Positions 31,924 to 40,460 of a stretch of DNA of 64,000 nucleotides are shown here, one piece after another; the first letter of the stretch is position 1; every line of letters starts with the position of its first letter. Origin of the DNA: Actinomycetota bacterium (GTDB lineage Bacteria > Actinomycetota > Thermoleophilia > Gaiellales > Gaiellaceae); contig PKYN01000009.1 in NCBI GenBank assembly GCA_003132665.1, positions 1 through 64,000 on the forward strand, read 5' to 3'. The notes beneath the pieces were generated by a model. The model made no database searches, was not told the origin of the DNA, and saw only the letters and a program-made list of their open reading frames with translations. A program made the position numbers and the translations under genes.

Positions 31924-32070
31924 AGCCGCCTCTCGCGTTCGGCAAACGCTATCGAGAGGCGAAGCCAGGGCGGCCGTGAACGAGCAGAAGCGGTTCGGAA
32001 CTGAGCCGGTGGACATATTCGGCGCATAGGGCGAGCGCGTTCGGCGCGGCCCAGTGAACGGGAGGCTGCT

Positions 32071-32334
32071 ATGCCATTGGTCGTTGGTTATCACGAGGTG
32101 AAGGACAGCAAGCACTGGCTTGCCTCACCGAAGCGCGAAGAGTTCTTCGGGCCGCTCGGCGTCACCGGCATCAAGGCGTTCCTCGACCCGCAGAACCCGA
32201 ACCGTGCCGCAGTGCTCATGGACATTCCAGACATGGACGCCGTCATGGCGGCGCTGCAAACCGAAGCGGGCGCCGAGGCGATGGCATATGACGGCGTGCT
32301 GCCCGAGACCTTGGTGATTCTCGTCGAGGCTTAG
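32071..32334 (+). CDS. Small conserved-looking protein, unknown function
   Basis: 87-residue soluble protein preceded by GGGAGG at good spacing from ATG 32071. It begins LVVGYHEVKDSKHWLASPKR and reads like a small alpha-beta (ferredoxin-like, dimeric barrel) domain, with AAVLMDIPDMDAVMAAL and a closing LPETLVILVEA strand. I cannot name a family with certainty. It is a lone gene between hemW and the repeat in front of hrcA. Confidence 0.6.
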   Translation: MPLVVGYHEVKDSKHWLASPKREEFFGPLGVTGIKAFLDPQNPNRAAVLMDIPDMDAVMAALQTEAGAEAMAYDGVLPETLVILVEA

Positions 32335-32533
32335 CGGAGGGGCGTCGGGATCAGCGGCGAGGCCGAGCACGGCTCGAAAGAGCGCAGCGGGCAACGCGCC
32401 CTCTTCCTCGCCGCTCCGTCACCCCAACCACCGGCTCGGACACTCGAGCGAGAGCGCCTCTCCGCACCCGGTAGTGCCAGGTCGCTAAAATTCCTGCAAA
32501 TGCCCGATCCTTTGGCACCCAGCCTAGAGAGCT

Positions 32534-32683
32534 CGTTTCAAATGAAGCACTCCGCCGCCCGGCCGCGCTCGGCGGCGCGATGCGTCGTCCTCGGTCGCAT
32601 CCGTAGCCGCCGGCTACGAACGCGACACTGCGTCCTAGCCTCGCATCCACCGATCACACCCAGTCGGCGGGTCGTCAATTGAA
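32534..32683. repeat. Dispersed intergenic repeat, copy A (150 bp)
   Basis: Starts CGTTTCAA and ends TTGAA, and matches copy B at 42080-42396 over both flanks of B's insert. Shared stretches include GAAGCACTCC, TGCGTCGTCCT, CGCATCCACCGATC and GCGGGTCGTCAATTGAA. Ends are inverted repeats, and the pairing continues outside the repeat (AGAGCT at 32528-32533 with AGCTCT at 32687-32692). An inner hairpin CGTAGCC/GGCTACG is matched in copy B by CGTATC/GATACG. The rest of the gap from 32335 holds no recognisable gene. Its 3' end touches the hrcA start codon. Confidence 0.75.
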
Positions 32684-33710
32684 CCCAGCTCTGAGCGATC
32701 GCCAGCGCCGGATCCTGCGCATGGTGGTCGAGGAGTACGTGACGAGCGGCCAGCCGGTCGGCTCCAGGCACCTGGTCGAGCGAAGCGGGCTCTCGGTCTC
32801 CTCATCGACCGTCCGCTACGAGCTCGCGGAACTGGAGGAGCGCGGGCTGCTGACCCATCCGCACACCTCGGCCGGGCGCATTCCCACCGACGGCGGCTAT
32901 CGCTACTACGTCGATTCGCTTCTCTCCGAGCGCTCGCCGCAGTCCGAGCTGCTGGCGCTCGACCTGAGCGTCGCCCAGAACGAGGTCGAGGAGGCGCTCG
33001 AGGCGACGACGGAGATACTGGCGGGGATGACGCATCTGCTCGCGCTCGCCTCGGCGCCGGCGCTCGAGACAACCGCCGTGCGCCACGTCGAGGTGCTGCT
33101 GCTGCAGCCGCGTGTCGTCCTGGTCGTGCTGATCACCTCGGCGGGCGAAGTGTCGAAGCGTGTCTGCGCCTTCGAGGCGCCGGTCGACTCGGGGCTCGTG
33201 AGTTGGGCGCGCGAGTACCTGAACGAGCGCCTCGAAGGGCGCACGCTCGGGCCGCGCCTGCTGCGCCAGGCGCTCGACGACCCGGCACTGAGCGCAAGCG
33301 AGCGCGACTTCCTCGCGGTCCTGCGTCCGGCTCTCGAGGAACAGCTCGGTCGCGGCGACGAGAGAGTCTTCGTCGGCGGCGCGGCAACGCTGCTCGACAC
33401 GACCCACGGCAGTGAGCTCGACGCCTGCCGCAGCCTGCTTTCGGTGCTCGAGCGCCGGGCGGCCACGCTAGAGCTGCTGCGCGCCTCGATCGAAGAGCGC
33501 CGGCCCTACGTGCGCGTCGGCGGGGAGCTCGACAATCCAGCCCTCTCCCGCGTCTCGCTGGTCGGCGCCCGCTACGGCCTGGCGCACCGCACGCTCGGGA
33601 CGGTCTCGCTGCTCGGCCCGATCCGGATGGATTACGAGAAGGCGATCGGCGCCGTCCGCGCCGCCGCGCTCGAGCTGTCCCGCTTCGTCGAAGAGGTCTA
33701 CGAGGAATAG
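32679..33710 (+). CDS. hrcA: Heat-inducible transcription repressor HrcA
   Basis: Repressor of chaperone genes that normally binds CIRCE operators. The N-terminal winged helix has LSDRQRRILRMVVEEYVTSG, PVGSRHLVERSGLSVSSSTV and GLLTHPHTSAGRIPTDGGYR. The C-terminal part ends with LLGPIRMDYEKAIGAVR. The TTG 32679 start gives a family-typical N-terminus but lies in the last bases of repeat copy A, and no ribosome-binding site is visible. No CIRCE inverted repeat is seen near hrcA or dnaJ in this window. Confidence 0.92.
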   Translation: MNPALSDRQRRILRMVVEEYVTSGQPVGSRHLVERSGLSVSSSTVRYELAELEERGLLTHPHTSAGRIPTDGGYRYYVDSLLSERSPQSELLALDLSVAQNEVEEALEATTEILAGMTHLLALASAPALETTAVRHVEVLLLQPRVVLVVLITSAGEVSKRVCAFEAPVDSGLVSWAREYLNERLEGRTLGPRLLRQALDDPALSASERDFLAVLRPALEEQLGRGDERVFVGGAATLLDTTHGSELDACRSLLSVLERRAATLELLRASIEERRPYVRVGGELDNPALSRVSLVGARYGLAHRTLGTVSLLGPIRMDYEKAIGAVRAAALELSRFVEEVYEE

Positions 33711-33715
33711 CCGCT

Positions 33716-33761
33716 CCCGTCTGTGCCCGCACTCGGCTGTGGAGGAATCGACACAGACGGG
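33716..33761. repeat. Inverted repeat between hrcA and dnaJ
   Basis: CCCGTCTGTG (33716-33725) is the perfect complement of CACAGACGGG (33752-33761), with a 26-base loop. It starts six bases after the hrcA stop. It could be a terminator stem (little T follows: GCGATCTTTCC), an mRNA-processing structure or a protein site. It is not a CIRCE element. Confidence 0.5.
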
Positions 33762-33884
33762 TGCGATCTTTCCGGATAGCGTTCGCGTTGGGGTTCCCCC
33801 CGCGGGCGCCCAACAAGCTCGTGCCCGCCCGAGACCAACCGGCGTCCCGCCTTCGCCCGAGCGCGCCCGACTAACCTTGAGTAG

Positions 33885-35006
33885 ATGTCCACGACCGAAC
33901 GCGACTACTACGAGCTGCTCGGCGTCCAGCGCGGCGCCAGTGAGGCCGAGATCAAGAAGGCCTTTCGCGCGCTGGCGCGCGAGCTGCACCCCGATGTCTC
34001 CGATCATCCCGAGGCCGAGGAGCGCTTCAAGCAAGTGGTCGAGGCCTACGAGGTGCTGTCCAAGAGCGAGACGCGCGAGCTCTACGACCGCTTCGGTCAC
34101 GCCGGCCTGCGCAGCGGCGGCTACCAGCCGACGGGTGTCGATTTCGGCAACCTGTCCGATCTCTTCTCGGCCTTCTTCGGCGAGGAGATGTTCGGAGGCG
34201 CGGCGCGGCCGCGGGGAAGGCAGCGCGGCGCTGACGTAGCCGCCGAGGTCGAGATCGAGCTGACCGAGGCGGCGAAGGGACTCAAGCGCGAGGTCGTCTT
34301 CGAGGCCGAGGTGATCTGCCACGTCTGCGAGGGCTCGGGCATGGAGCCCGGCACCGAGGCTGTCACCTGCCCCACCTGCAAGGGCCAAGGGATGCTCCAG
34401 CAGGTTTCCAACAGCATCTTCGGCCAGGTGATGCGCACCCAGACCTGCCCCACCTGCGCCGGCGCGGGCAAGGTGATCGAGCATCCGTGCGATAACTGTC
34501 GCGGCGCCGGGCGAGAGGTGGATGAACGCACGCTGGAGGTGGAGATACCGGCCGGCATTCACGATCGCCAGCCCATCCGTATCTCCGGCGAGGGGCACGC
34601 CGGCGCCCGCGGCGGCCGCGCCGGCGACGTCTACGTGGTGGTGCGCGTACGCCCCGACGAGCGCTTCGTGCGCGAAGGCGACGACCTCGTCTCGACGCTC
34701 GAGTTGACGATGACCCAGGCTGCTCTGGGCGGCAAGGCGACCGTCCCGACGCTCGAGGGCGAGACCGAAGTCACGGTCGAGCCGGGCGCCCAGCCCGGCA
34801 CCGTGCTCACGCTCAAGGGGAAGGGGATGCCGCGCCTGCAGGGCTTCGGACACGGCGATCTGCGCCTGCTGCTCACCGTGCTCGTTCCGCGCAAGCTCGA
34901 CGAGGAACAGCGCAAGCTGCTCGAGCAGTTCGAAGCGAGCGCCGACGCCGTCACCTACGCGCACGACGAAGGCCTTTTCAAACGACTGAAGAGCGTCTTC
35001 CACTGA
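33885..35006 (+). CDS. dnaJ: Chaperone protein DnaJ
   Basis: Hsp40 co-chaperone. It has a J domain with [20 protein letters not shown] and the HPD tripeptide (ELHPDVSD), a short G/F region and a zinc domain. The four CxxCxGxG repeats are [24 protein letters not shown] and CDNCRGAG. The C-terminal client-binding domains follow. 373 residues. ATG 33885 lies seven bases after TAACCT, another possible leaderless start. dnaK and grpE are not in this window. Confidence 0.96.
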   Translation: MSTTERDYYELLGVQRGASEAEIKKAFRALARELHPDVSDHPEAEERFKQVVEAYEVLSKSETRELYDRFGHAGLRSGGYQPTGVDFGNLSDLFSAFFGEEMFGGAARPRGRQRGADVAAEVEIELTEAAKGLKREVVFEAEVICHVCEGSGMEPGTEAVTCPTCKGQGMLQQVSNSIFGQVMRTQTCPTCAGAGKVIEHPCDNCRGAGREVDERTLEVEIPAGIHDRQPIRISGEGHAGARGGRAGDVYVVVRVRPDERFVREGDDLVSTLELTMTQAALGGKATVPTLEGETEVTVEPGAQPGTVLTLKGKGMPRLQGFGHGDLRLLLTVLVPRKLDEEQRKLLEQFEASADAVTYAHDEGLFKRLKSVFH

Positions 35007-35032
35007 TCGAGCTGCTGCGCATTGCCGTCCGC

Positions 35033-35776
35033 GTGCCGCTCGAGCGGGCGGAGGAGGCGCGGGCGGAGCTACTCGAATTCGCCGCGCACGGTTTCGAGGA
35101 GCGCGATCTCCCCGGCCGGCTCGAGCTGGCGGTCTACGGCGATTCGGAGGTCGAGCGGACGCTCAAAGCCGCCTTCGACGACGTCTCTTCCGAGCGAGTC
35201 GAGCCTGGTTGGGAGGATCAGTGGCGCGCCTTCCACCGCCCGGTCGAGATCGGGAAGCTGTGGGTCGGCCCGCCCTGGGAGGAGCCTGCAGAGGGCCTCG
35301 TGCCGGTAGTGATCGATCCTGGCGGCGCCTTCGGCACCGGGGCTCATCCAACCACTCGCCTCTGTCTCGAGCTCCTGCAGGAAGCGGAGCCGGCGAGCCT
35401 GCTCGACGTCGGCTGCGGCTCGGGCGTGCTGGCGATCGCGGCGGGGAAGCTCGGCTTCTCGTCGGTCGTCGCGCTCGACAACGATCCCGAGGCGATCGAG
35501 GCGACCCTGACGAACGCCGAGGCAAACGGTGTCGCACTGGATGTGCGGCTCTTCGACGCCCTCACCGAGACGGTGCCGGCGGCCGACGTGGTCGTCTGCA
35601 ACGTCAGCCTTCAGGCTCTGGAGGACCTGGCGCCGAGGCTCCGCTGCAAGACGCTTGTCGCCTCGGGTTTCCTTGCCGCGGACGGTCTGCGCCTGAACGG
35701 GTACAGGATCGTGAGCAGGCACGAGCAGGGCGATTGGGCGGCCGTCGTGGCTCGCCCGGAGAGGGGTGGGGAATGA
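35033..35776 (+). CDS. prmA: Ribosomal protein L11 methyltransferase PrmA
   Basis: SAM-dependent methyltransferase modifying L11. Motifs are PGGAFGTGAHPTTRLCLELL, LLDVGCGSGVLAIAAGKLG, VALDNDPEAIEATLTNAEAN and VVCNVSLQALEDLAPRL (family NI[LV]). GTG 35033 is the first standard start. However, the ten codons before it are in frame and read [11 protein letters not shown], which matches the usual first strand of the family. A CTG start at 35003, overlapping the dnaJ stop as CTGA, is therefore likely. The stop overlaps the next gene by four bases (ATGA). Confidence 0.88.
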   Translation: MPLERAEEARAELLEFAAHGFEERDLPGRLELAVYGDSEVERTLKAAFDDVSSERVEPGWEDQWRAFHRPVEIGKLWVGPPWEEPAEGLVPVVIDPGGAFGTGAHPTTRLCLELLQEAEPASLLDVGCGSGVLAIAAGKLGFSSVVALDNDPEAIEATLTNAEANGVALDVRLFDALTETVPAADVVVCNVSLQALEDLAPRLRCKTLVASGFLAADGLRLNGYRIVSRHEQGDWAAVVARPERGGE

Positions 35777-36315
35777 TCGGGGAAGCGAAGCTCGAGGCGG
35801 CGCCTTCGGGTCTATTGCCGGCCAGCGAGGGCTGGTTCGTCGTCAACGTCCGCGACACCGCCTGGATGACGAACGACCGGCATGGATCCGGCTGCCGCTT
35901 CGAGAACACGAACCTGCCCTTCCCGGAGGTCGGCTTCAACCTACGCGTGCTGAATCCGGGCCAGTCGAACGCGATGTATCACCGCGAGTCGCATCAGGAG
36001 GACTTCCTGGTGCTGGCGGGCAAGTGCCTGCTCCTGGTCGAGGGCCGCGAAAGGGAGCTCGAAGCCTGGGATTTCGTGCACTGCCCGCCGAACACGGAGC
36101 ACGTCTTCGTCGGCGCCGGAAACGCTCCCTGCGTCATCTTGATGGCCGGGTCGCGCAGTCCCGAGGAGGACGTCTTCTATCCGGTCTCGGGGCTCGCGCG
36201 CCGCTACGACGCAGGCGTCGAGAAGGGAACCAGCTCGCCGCCCGAGGCCTACGCGAACGCCGGGCCATTTCGAGCCGAGCGGCCGCCGGAGTGGGATCAG
36301 CTGCCATGGACCTGA
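35773..36315 (+). CDS. Cupin-domain protein
   Basis: 180-residue protein with a single cupin barrel. MYHRESHQEDFLVLAGKCLL supplies the first metal-ligand motif, and FVHCPPNTEHVFVGAG supplies the second. ATG 35773 overlaps the prmA stop with GGGGTGGGG before it, so expression is coupled. The reaction is unknown; cupins of this size can bind sugars or metals or act as isomerases. Confidence 0.75.
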   Translation: MIGEAKLEAAPSGLLPASEGWFVVNVRDTAWMTNDRHGSGCRFENTNLPFPEVGFNLRVLNPGQSNAMYHRESHQEDFLVLAGKCLLLVEGRERELEAWDFVHCPPNTEHVFVGAGNAPCVILMAGSRSPEEDVFYPVSGLARRYDAGVEKGTSSPPEAYANAGPFRAERPPEWDQLPWT

Positions 36316-36357
36316 GTGCGCCTGCCTGCCCTTAGGCGACGTCGCCCCTGGGGCGTC

Positions 36358-36873
36358 TCAGCAGTTTCGACCGAGCCCGAACCGCAACGTCACGCGACGG
36401 TCGCTTACGCTGAACACGAGCGGGACGCAAGCCGAGCGGGTGCGAAGGAAGAACCCGCCCGCGTAGGCATTCCAGGTGTTCGGTGACGGGCAGGCCGCGA
36501 ATCTGACCACGGTTGTGGGTGAAGCAGGATTACCCCACCCGATGCGAGCGTGCTGACGCCACGCCTCCGGCACGCTGATCGTCACCGGCTTCCTGCTGGC
36601 GTGGATCACCATTCCGGCCTTCCGCCAGTATGGGAAGGGGGAGAACTTCGGAACGTGTACGACGCCGGGAAGGACCGCCGGAGGGGCGGAGATGACGCCG
36701 AGAACGACCCGATACCCGGCTTCGTGGCCCGTCTTGACCGTTCCGACGATCTGATCGCACCCCACCGTGACCGGTTTGGCCGGAGGTGTTGCAGTGGAGA
36801 CACTCTCCGGGCCGGCCGTCCCACACCCAACCAACGTTGCCATCATCAACACGAGGAGACTTGCGCGTTTCAT
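36358..36873 (-). CDS. Putative lipoprotein, unknown function
   Basis: 171-residue exported protein. The start ATG 36873 has GGAG eight bases before it. The signal peptide KRASLLVLMMATLVGCGTAG ends in a lipobox (LVGC), so it is probably lipid-anchored. The mature part has no recognised domain; it contains GCDQIVGTVKTGHEAGYRVV and a C-terminal pair of cysteines. An open frame continues upstream to 37908 but overlaps mtaB and is not protein-like. Confidence 0.65.
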   Translation of the reverse strand: MKRASLLVLMMATLVGCGTAGPESVSTATPPAKPVTVGCDQIVGTVKTGHEAGYRVVLGVISAPPAVLPGVVHVPKFSPFPYWRKAGMVIHASRKPVTISVPEAWRQHARIGWGNPASPTTVVRFAACPSPNTWNAYAGGFFLRTRSACVPLVFSVSDRRVTLRFGLGRNC

Positions 36874-37002
36874 CACGATGACTCCTTCGAGATGGTACCC
36901 CGTGACGGCGCTGAGGTTCGGGCGCACGGAACCGGCGTGGGAAGGCGGGAGCCTCTCGCTCAACCACCAACCGAGACGCCTCTCTCGCCTACAGTTGATG
37001 CC

Positions 37003-38202
37003 ATGACCACCTTCTCGGTTCGCTTTCTCGGCTGCAAGGTCTCCTACACCGACGCCGACGCGCTGCGAGAGCGCCTGCTCGCCGGCGGGCACGCCGAGGC
37101 GCGCGCGGGCGAGGCCGAGATCGCGCTGGTCAACAGCTGCTGCGTCACGCGCGAGGCGCTCGCCAAGTCGCGCCAGGCGGCGGCGAAGGCGGCGCGCACG
37201 CATCGGCGCGTATACGTGACCGGCTGCGGCGCCAATCTCGCGCGAGCCTTCGCCGACCTGCCCGAGAACGTGACCGTGCTGAGCGGGCAAAGCGCCGAGG
37301 CGCCCGCGCGCCTGGCCGGGCTGATCGGTAGCGCCGGCGATGCGCTCGAGATCGGCCCCAAACGGGTTCGAGCCTTCGTCCAGATCCAGGACGGCTGCTC
37401 CTTCCGCTGTAGCTACTGCGTCGTGCCGCTGGTGCGCGGAGCCGCTCGCTCGAAGCCGGCCGGGGCGGTGCTGGCGGAGGTACGCCGTCGCGTAGAGCAG
37501 GGCCACAAAGAGGTCGTTCTCTCGGGCATCAATCTCGGTTGCTTCCATGACAGCGAGGCCACCGTCTCGCTCGCCGCGCTGGTGCGCGAGGCGGGAAAGA
37601 TCCCCGGCGTCGAGCGCCTGCGCCTCTCCTCGATCGAGATCAATCACGTCAGCCCGGAGCTGATCGGCGCGATCCGCGACACGCCCGCCGCCTGCCCGCA
37701 TCTGCACATCCCGCTGCAGTCCGGTGACGACGGAGTCTTGCGGGCGATGAAGCGCCACTACGACGCGGCGACCTTCCTGCGCCGGCTCGAGGGGCTCGAC
37801 GACTTCAATCTCACGAGCGACGTGATCGTCGGTTTCCCCGGCGAGGATGAGGCCGCTTTCCAGCGTACGCTCGACCTGATCGAGCGTGCCGGCGTCAGCA
37901 AGGTGCACGTCTTTCCCTACTCGCCGCGCCCGGGAACCGCGACCGAGAGCCGCGACGACGTGCCCGCCCGAGTGAAGAAGGAGCGCGCCGCTCGGCTGCG
38001 CAAATCTTCGGAAATTGCATGTTTACGCCGCTGGCGTGGCAAGATCGGTCTGGAAGAAAGCGTTTTGGTCGATCGGCCGGGCCGCGGGTACGCGAGCGAT
38101 TACACGCCGTGGCTCGTCGAGGGCCCTGTTGGTGAGTTCGCACAGGCACGTGCGGAGAAAGTGACGGAGCAGGGGATAATCGGAACAGTGAGACGATCAT
38201 GA
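37003..38202 (+). CDS. mtaB: tRNA methylthiotransferase MtaB-type (ms2t6A)
   Basis: Radical SAM enzyme adding a methylthio group to t6A37 of tRNA. The N-terminal UPF0004 domain cysteines are in FLGCKVSYTDADAL, NSCCVT and VTGCGAN. The radical SAM cluster is IQDGCSFRCSYCVVPLVRG, followed by LSGINLG, HIPLQSGDDGVLRAMKRHY and VIVGFPGE. The C-terminal TRAM-like part is short. ATG 37003 is seven bases after TACAGT (36990-36995). The subgroup is called MtaB from the overall pattern; MiaB or RimO are less likely. Its stop overlaps the HIT gene (ATGA). Confidence 0.85.
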   Translation: MTTFSVRFLGCKVSYTDADALRERLLAGGHAEARAGEAEIALVNSCCVTREALAKSRQAAAKAARTHRRVYVTGCGANLARAFADLPENVTVLSGQSAEAPARLAGLIGSAGDALEIGPKRVRAFVQIQDGCSFRCSYCVVPLVRGAARSKPAGAVLAEVRRRVEQGHKEVVLSGINLGCFHDSEATVSLAALVREAGKIPGVERLRLSSIEINHVSPELIGAIRDTPAACPHLHIPLQSGDDGVLRAMKRHYDAATFLRRLEGLDDFNLTSDVIVGFPGEDEAAFQRTLDLIERAGVSKVHVFPYSPRPGTATESRDDVPARVKKERAARLRKSSEIACLRRWRGKIGLEESVLVDRPGRGYASDYTPWLVEGPVGEFAQARAEKVTEQGIIGTVRRS

Positions 38203-38567
38203 CCCCCGACGACTGCCTCTTCTGCGAGCTCGTGCGCAGCGGCTCTTCCATCCGTCAGGCCGACGGTTTCGTCGCCGTCGAGGACATCAACCCCAAGGCC
38301 GAGGTGCACGTTCTGATCGTGCCCGAGCGGCACATCGACACCTTTCGCCAGATCGGCGAGTTCCCGCCCGACGAGGCGCTCAGGATGCTCGAGTTCATCG
38401 CCGATACGGCGCGGGCGCTCCGCCTCGAGGACTACCGCGTGCTCTGCACCGTCGGGCCGAGCGCCGGTCAGACGGTCTTTCATCTGCACTGGCACCTGCT
38501 CGGCGGGCGCGATCTGGGCGGTCACCTGCCGGCGCTGGCGCTCGCCGAGGCCGAAAGAGAGGACTGA
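38199..38567 (+). CDS. HIT-family nucleotide hydrolase/transferase
   Basis: 122-residue histidine-triad protein. It has an N-terminal CLFCELV zinc-type pair, AVEDINPKAEVHVLIVPERH and the triad QTVFHLHWHLLGG. The family hydrolyses adenosine phosphoramidates and related nucleotides. ATG 38199 overlaps the mtaB stop, and the following yqeY-like gene starts at the base after its own stop, so the three are coupled. Confidence 0.92.
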   Translation: MTPDDCLFCELVRSGSSIRQADGFVAVEDINPKAEVHVLIVPERHIDTFRQIGEFPPDEALRMLEFIADTARALRLEDYRVLCTVGPSAGQTVFHLHWHLLGGRDLGGHLPALALAEAERED

Positions 38568-39005
38568 GTGATCAAGCGAATCGAGAACGATCTCGCCGAC
38601 GCGATTCGCGCTCAGGACGAATTGCGCCGCGACACGCTGCGCCTGATTCTCACCGCGCTGCGCTCCGCCGAGAAGAACCTGCTGCGGCCGCTCTCCGAGG
38701 ACGAGGAGCTGCAGGTGCTGCAGCGCGAGCGCAAGCGGCGGGTCGAGGCTGCAGAGGCCTTTCGCGCCGGCGATCGCCCCGAGCGGGCGACGCGTGAGGA
38801 GGCCGAGCTGACCGTGCTCGAGGAGTACATGCCGCCACCGCTTTCTCAAGAGGAGCTGGAGGAGATCGTCGACAACGCCGTGGCCGCTGTCGGGGCGACC
38901 AGCGTGCGCGATCTCGGTCGCGTCATGGCCGACGTCATGCCCCAGGTCTCGGGCCGCGCCGACGGCTCGGTCGTCTCGCAGCTGGTGCGCGAGGCGCTGG
39001 CCTAG
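38568..39005 (+). CDS. YqeY / GatB-like domain protein
   Basis: 145-residue protein of the YqeY family. It has RIENDLADAIRAQDELRRDT, LRLILTALRSAEKN, LEEYMPPPLSQEELEEIV and DLGRVMADVMPQVSGRADGS. The domain resembles the tail of GatB and may bind tRNA or help amidotransferase function, but its role is not established. It starts with GTG directly after the HIT stop. Confidence 0.88.
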   Translation: MIKRIENDLADAIRAQDELRRDTLRLILTALRSAEKNLLRPLSEDEELQVLQRERKRRVEAAEAFRAGDRPERATREEAELTVLEEYMPPPLSQEELEEIVDNAVAAVGATSVRDLGRVMADVMPQVSGRADGSVVSQLVREALA

Positions 39006-39107
39006 CTCCGGGGTGCCAGGCACAGGGATGTGGCGTGGCGCGCGGGGACGGGGGAGGCGCCTCGGCAATGACCGGAAGCCGGGCTCAGCGCCTACACTGG
39101 ACCGCGG

Positions 39108-40067
39108 ATGAGGGACGTACTGACACTTTCGAATGAAGTAGCGGCCGAGCTCGCCGCCGTCTCCGACAGCGTGCTCGAGGCCCTGCGCGAGCGCCTCGGT
39201 TGCACGATCCGGCTGCGCGGAAACCGCCTCACGCTCGAGGGCGGGAAAGATGAGCTGGCCCGCGCGCGAGGCGTGATCGAGGAACTCGTCCGGCTGGTTG
39301 AGGACAGCCAGGAGGTCGGGCCGAGCTCGGTGGACGCCGTGCTGGGCGCTCTCGACCAGGCGGAGGATGTGCGCGAGGTGTTCGAGGAGGTCGTCTGGCG
39401 CCACCGCGGCAAGAAGATCACGCCCAAGACCGTCAACCAGAAGCACTACGTCGACGCCATCCGCAGTCGCACCGTCACCTTCGGCATCGGCCCCGCTGGC
39501 ACCGGCAAGACCTACCTGGCGATGGCGCTGGCGGTGGCGGCGCTCTCCGATGGCCAGGTCGGGCGGATCATCCTCACCCGTCCCGCGGTCGAGGCCGGCG
39601 AGCGGCTCGGCTTTCTGCCAGGCGACCTGCTGGCCAAGGTCGATCCCTACCTGCGCCCGCTCTTCGACGCGCTCTACGACATGCTCGACGCCGAGCGCCT
39701 GAACGCCTACATCGAGAGCGGCACGATCGAGGTCGCTCCGCTTGCCTTCATGCGCGGGCGCACGCTCAACGACTCCTTCATCATCCTCGACGAGGCCCAG
39801 AACACCACGCCCGAGCAGATGCAGATGTTCCTGACCCGGCTCGGCTTCGGCTCGCGCGTCGTCGTCACCGGCGACATCACCCAGGTCGATCTGCCCAAGG
39901 AGCAGGCCTCGGGCCTGATCCAGGTGCAGCAGATCCTGGCCGACATCGAGGGCATCGCCTTCGTTCGCTTCGGCCACGAGGACGTCGTCCGCCACAAGCT
40001 GGTGCAGCGAATCGTCGAGGCTTACAAGAAGCACGTCGAGGCGACCGGCGCCGAGCGGCGCCGCTAG
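39108..40067 (+). CDS. PhoH-family ATPase
   Basis: 319-residue PhoH-like protein. It has an N-terminal KH-like region, then the ATPase core with Walker A GIGPAGTGKTYLAMALAVAA, LTRPAVEAGERLGFLPGD, Walker B FIILDEAQNTTPEQMQMFLT and VVTGDITQVDLP. These ATPases are linked to RNA metabolism and usually sit before ybeY, as here. TACACT (39093-39098) nine bases before ATG suggests a promoter with almost no leader. Confidence 0.92.
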   Translation: MRDVLTLSNEVAAELAAVSDSVLEALRERLGCTIRLRGNRLTLEGGKDELARARGVIEELVRLVEDSQEVGPSSVDAVLGALDQAEDVREVFEEVVWRHRGKKITPKTVNQKHYVDAIRSRTVTFGIGPAGTGKTYLAMALAVAALSDGQVGRIILTRPAVEAGERLGFLPGDLLAKVDPYLRPLFDALYDMLDAERLNAYIESGTIEVAPLAFMRGRTLNDSFIILDEAQNTTPEQMQMFLTRLGFGSRVVVTGDITQVDLPKEQASGLIQVQQILADIEGIAFVRFGHEDVVRHKLVQRIVEAYKKHVEATGAERRR

Positions 40068-40079
40068 CGTGGACTCGCG

Positions 40080-40460
40080 ATGGTAGAGATCGAGATCGAC
40101 AACCGAAGCGGCGCCGGCGTTGACGAGCAGGCGGCCGCCTCATTCGCCCGGGTCGTGCTGGACGGCGAGGGAGTCGCCGAGGGCGAGCTCGGGCTCAGCT
40201 TCGTCGCGGGCGAGGAGATCCGCGCGCTGAAGCGCGAGCATCTGGCGATCGATGAGGTGACCGATGTGCTCTCCTTCCCGATCGACGGACTCGGCGACCT
40301 GCCGGACGGGCTACCGCGCCAGCTCGGCGACGTCGTCATCTGCCCGGAAGTGGTTGGAAGCGAGTGGCGCCGGCCGCTCGCGCACGGACTCCTGCACCTG
40401 CTCGGTTACGAGCACGGGCTCGAGATGGAGGAGCGGGAGGACCGCTACCTAGGCGCATGA
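40080..40460 (+). CDS. ybeY: Endoribonuclease YbeY
   Basis: 126-residue metal-dependent RNase needed for 16S rRNA maturation and quality control. It has the zinc motif AHGLLHLLGYEHGLEMEERE (three histidines) and the preceding VTDVLSFPIDG and LGDVVIC elements. It lies between phoH and a DgkA-like gene, a conserved order. The stop overlaps the next start (ATGA). Confidence 0.93.
   Translation: MVEIEIDNRSGAGVDEQAAASFARVVLDGEGVAEGELGLSFVAGEEIRALKREHLAIDEVTDVLSFPIDGLGDLPDGLPRQLGDVVICPEVVGSEWRRPLAHGLLHLLGYEHGLEMEEREDRYLGA

Noticed and set aside
32543-32552. GAAGCACTCC before hrcA resembles half of a CIRCE operator (GCACTC)
   Set aside because: No GAGTGC partner at the required spacing, and the same bases occur in repeat copy B, which is not near a heat-shock gene. 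They belong to the repeat.
36358-37908. 516-residue minus-strand frame read as one gene
   Set aside because: Only the part after ATG 36873 (signal peptide and lipobox) is protein-like; the upstream part is a shadow of mtaB.
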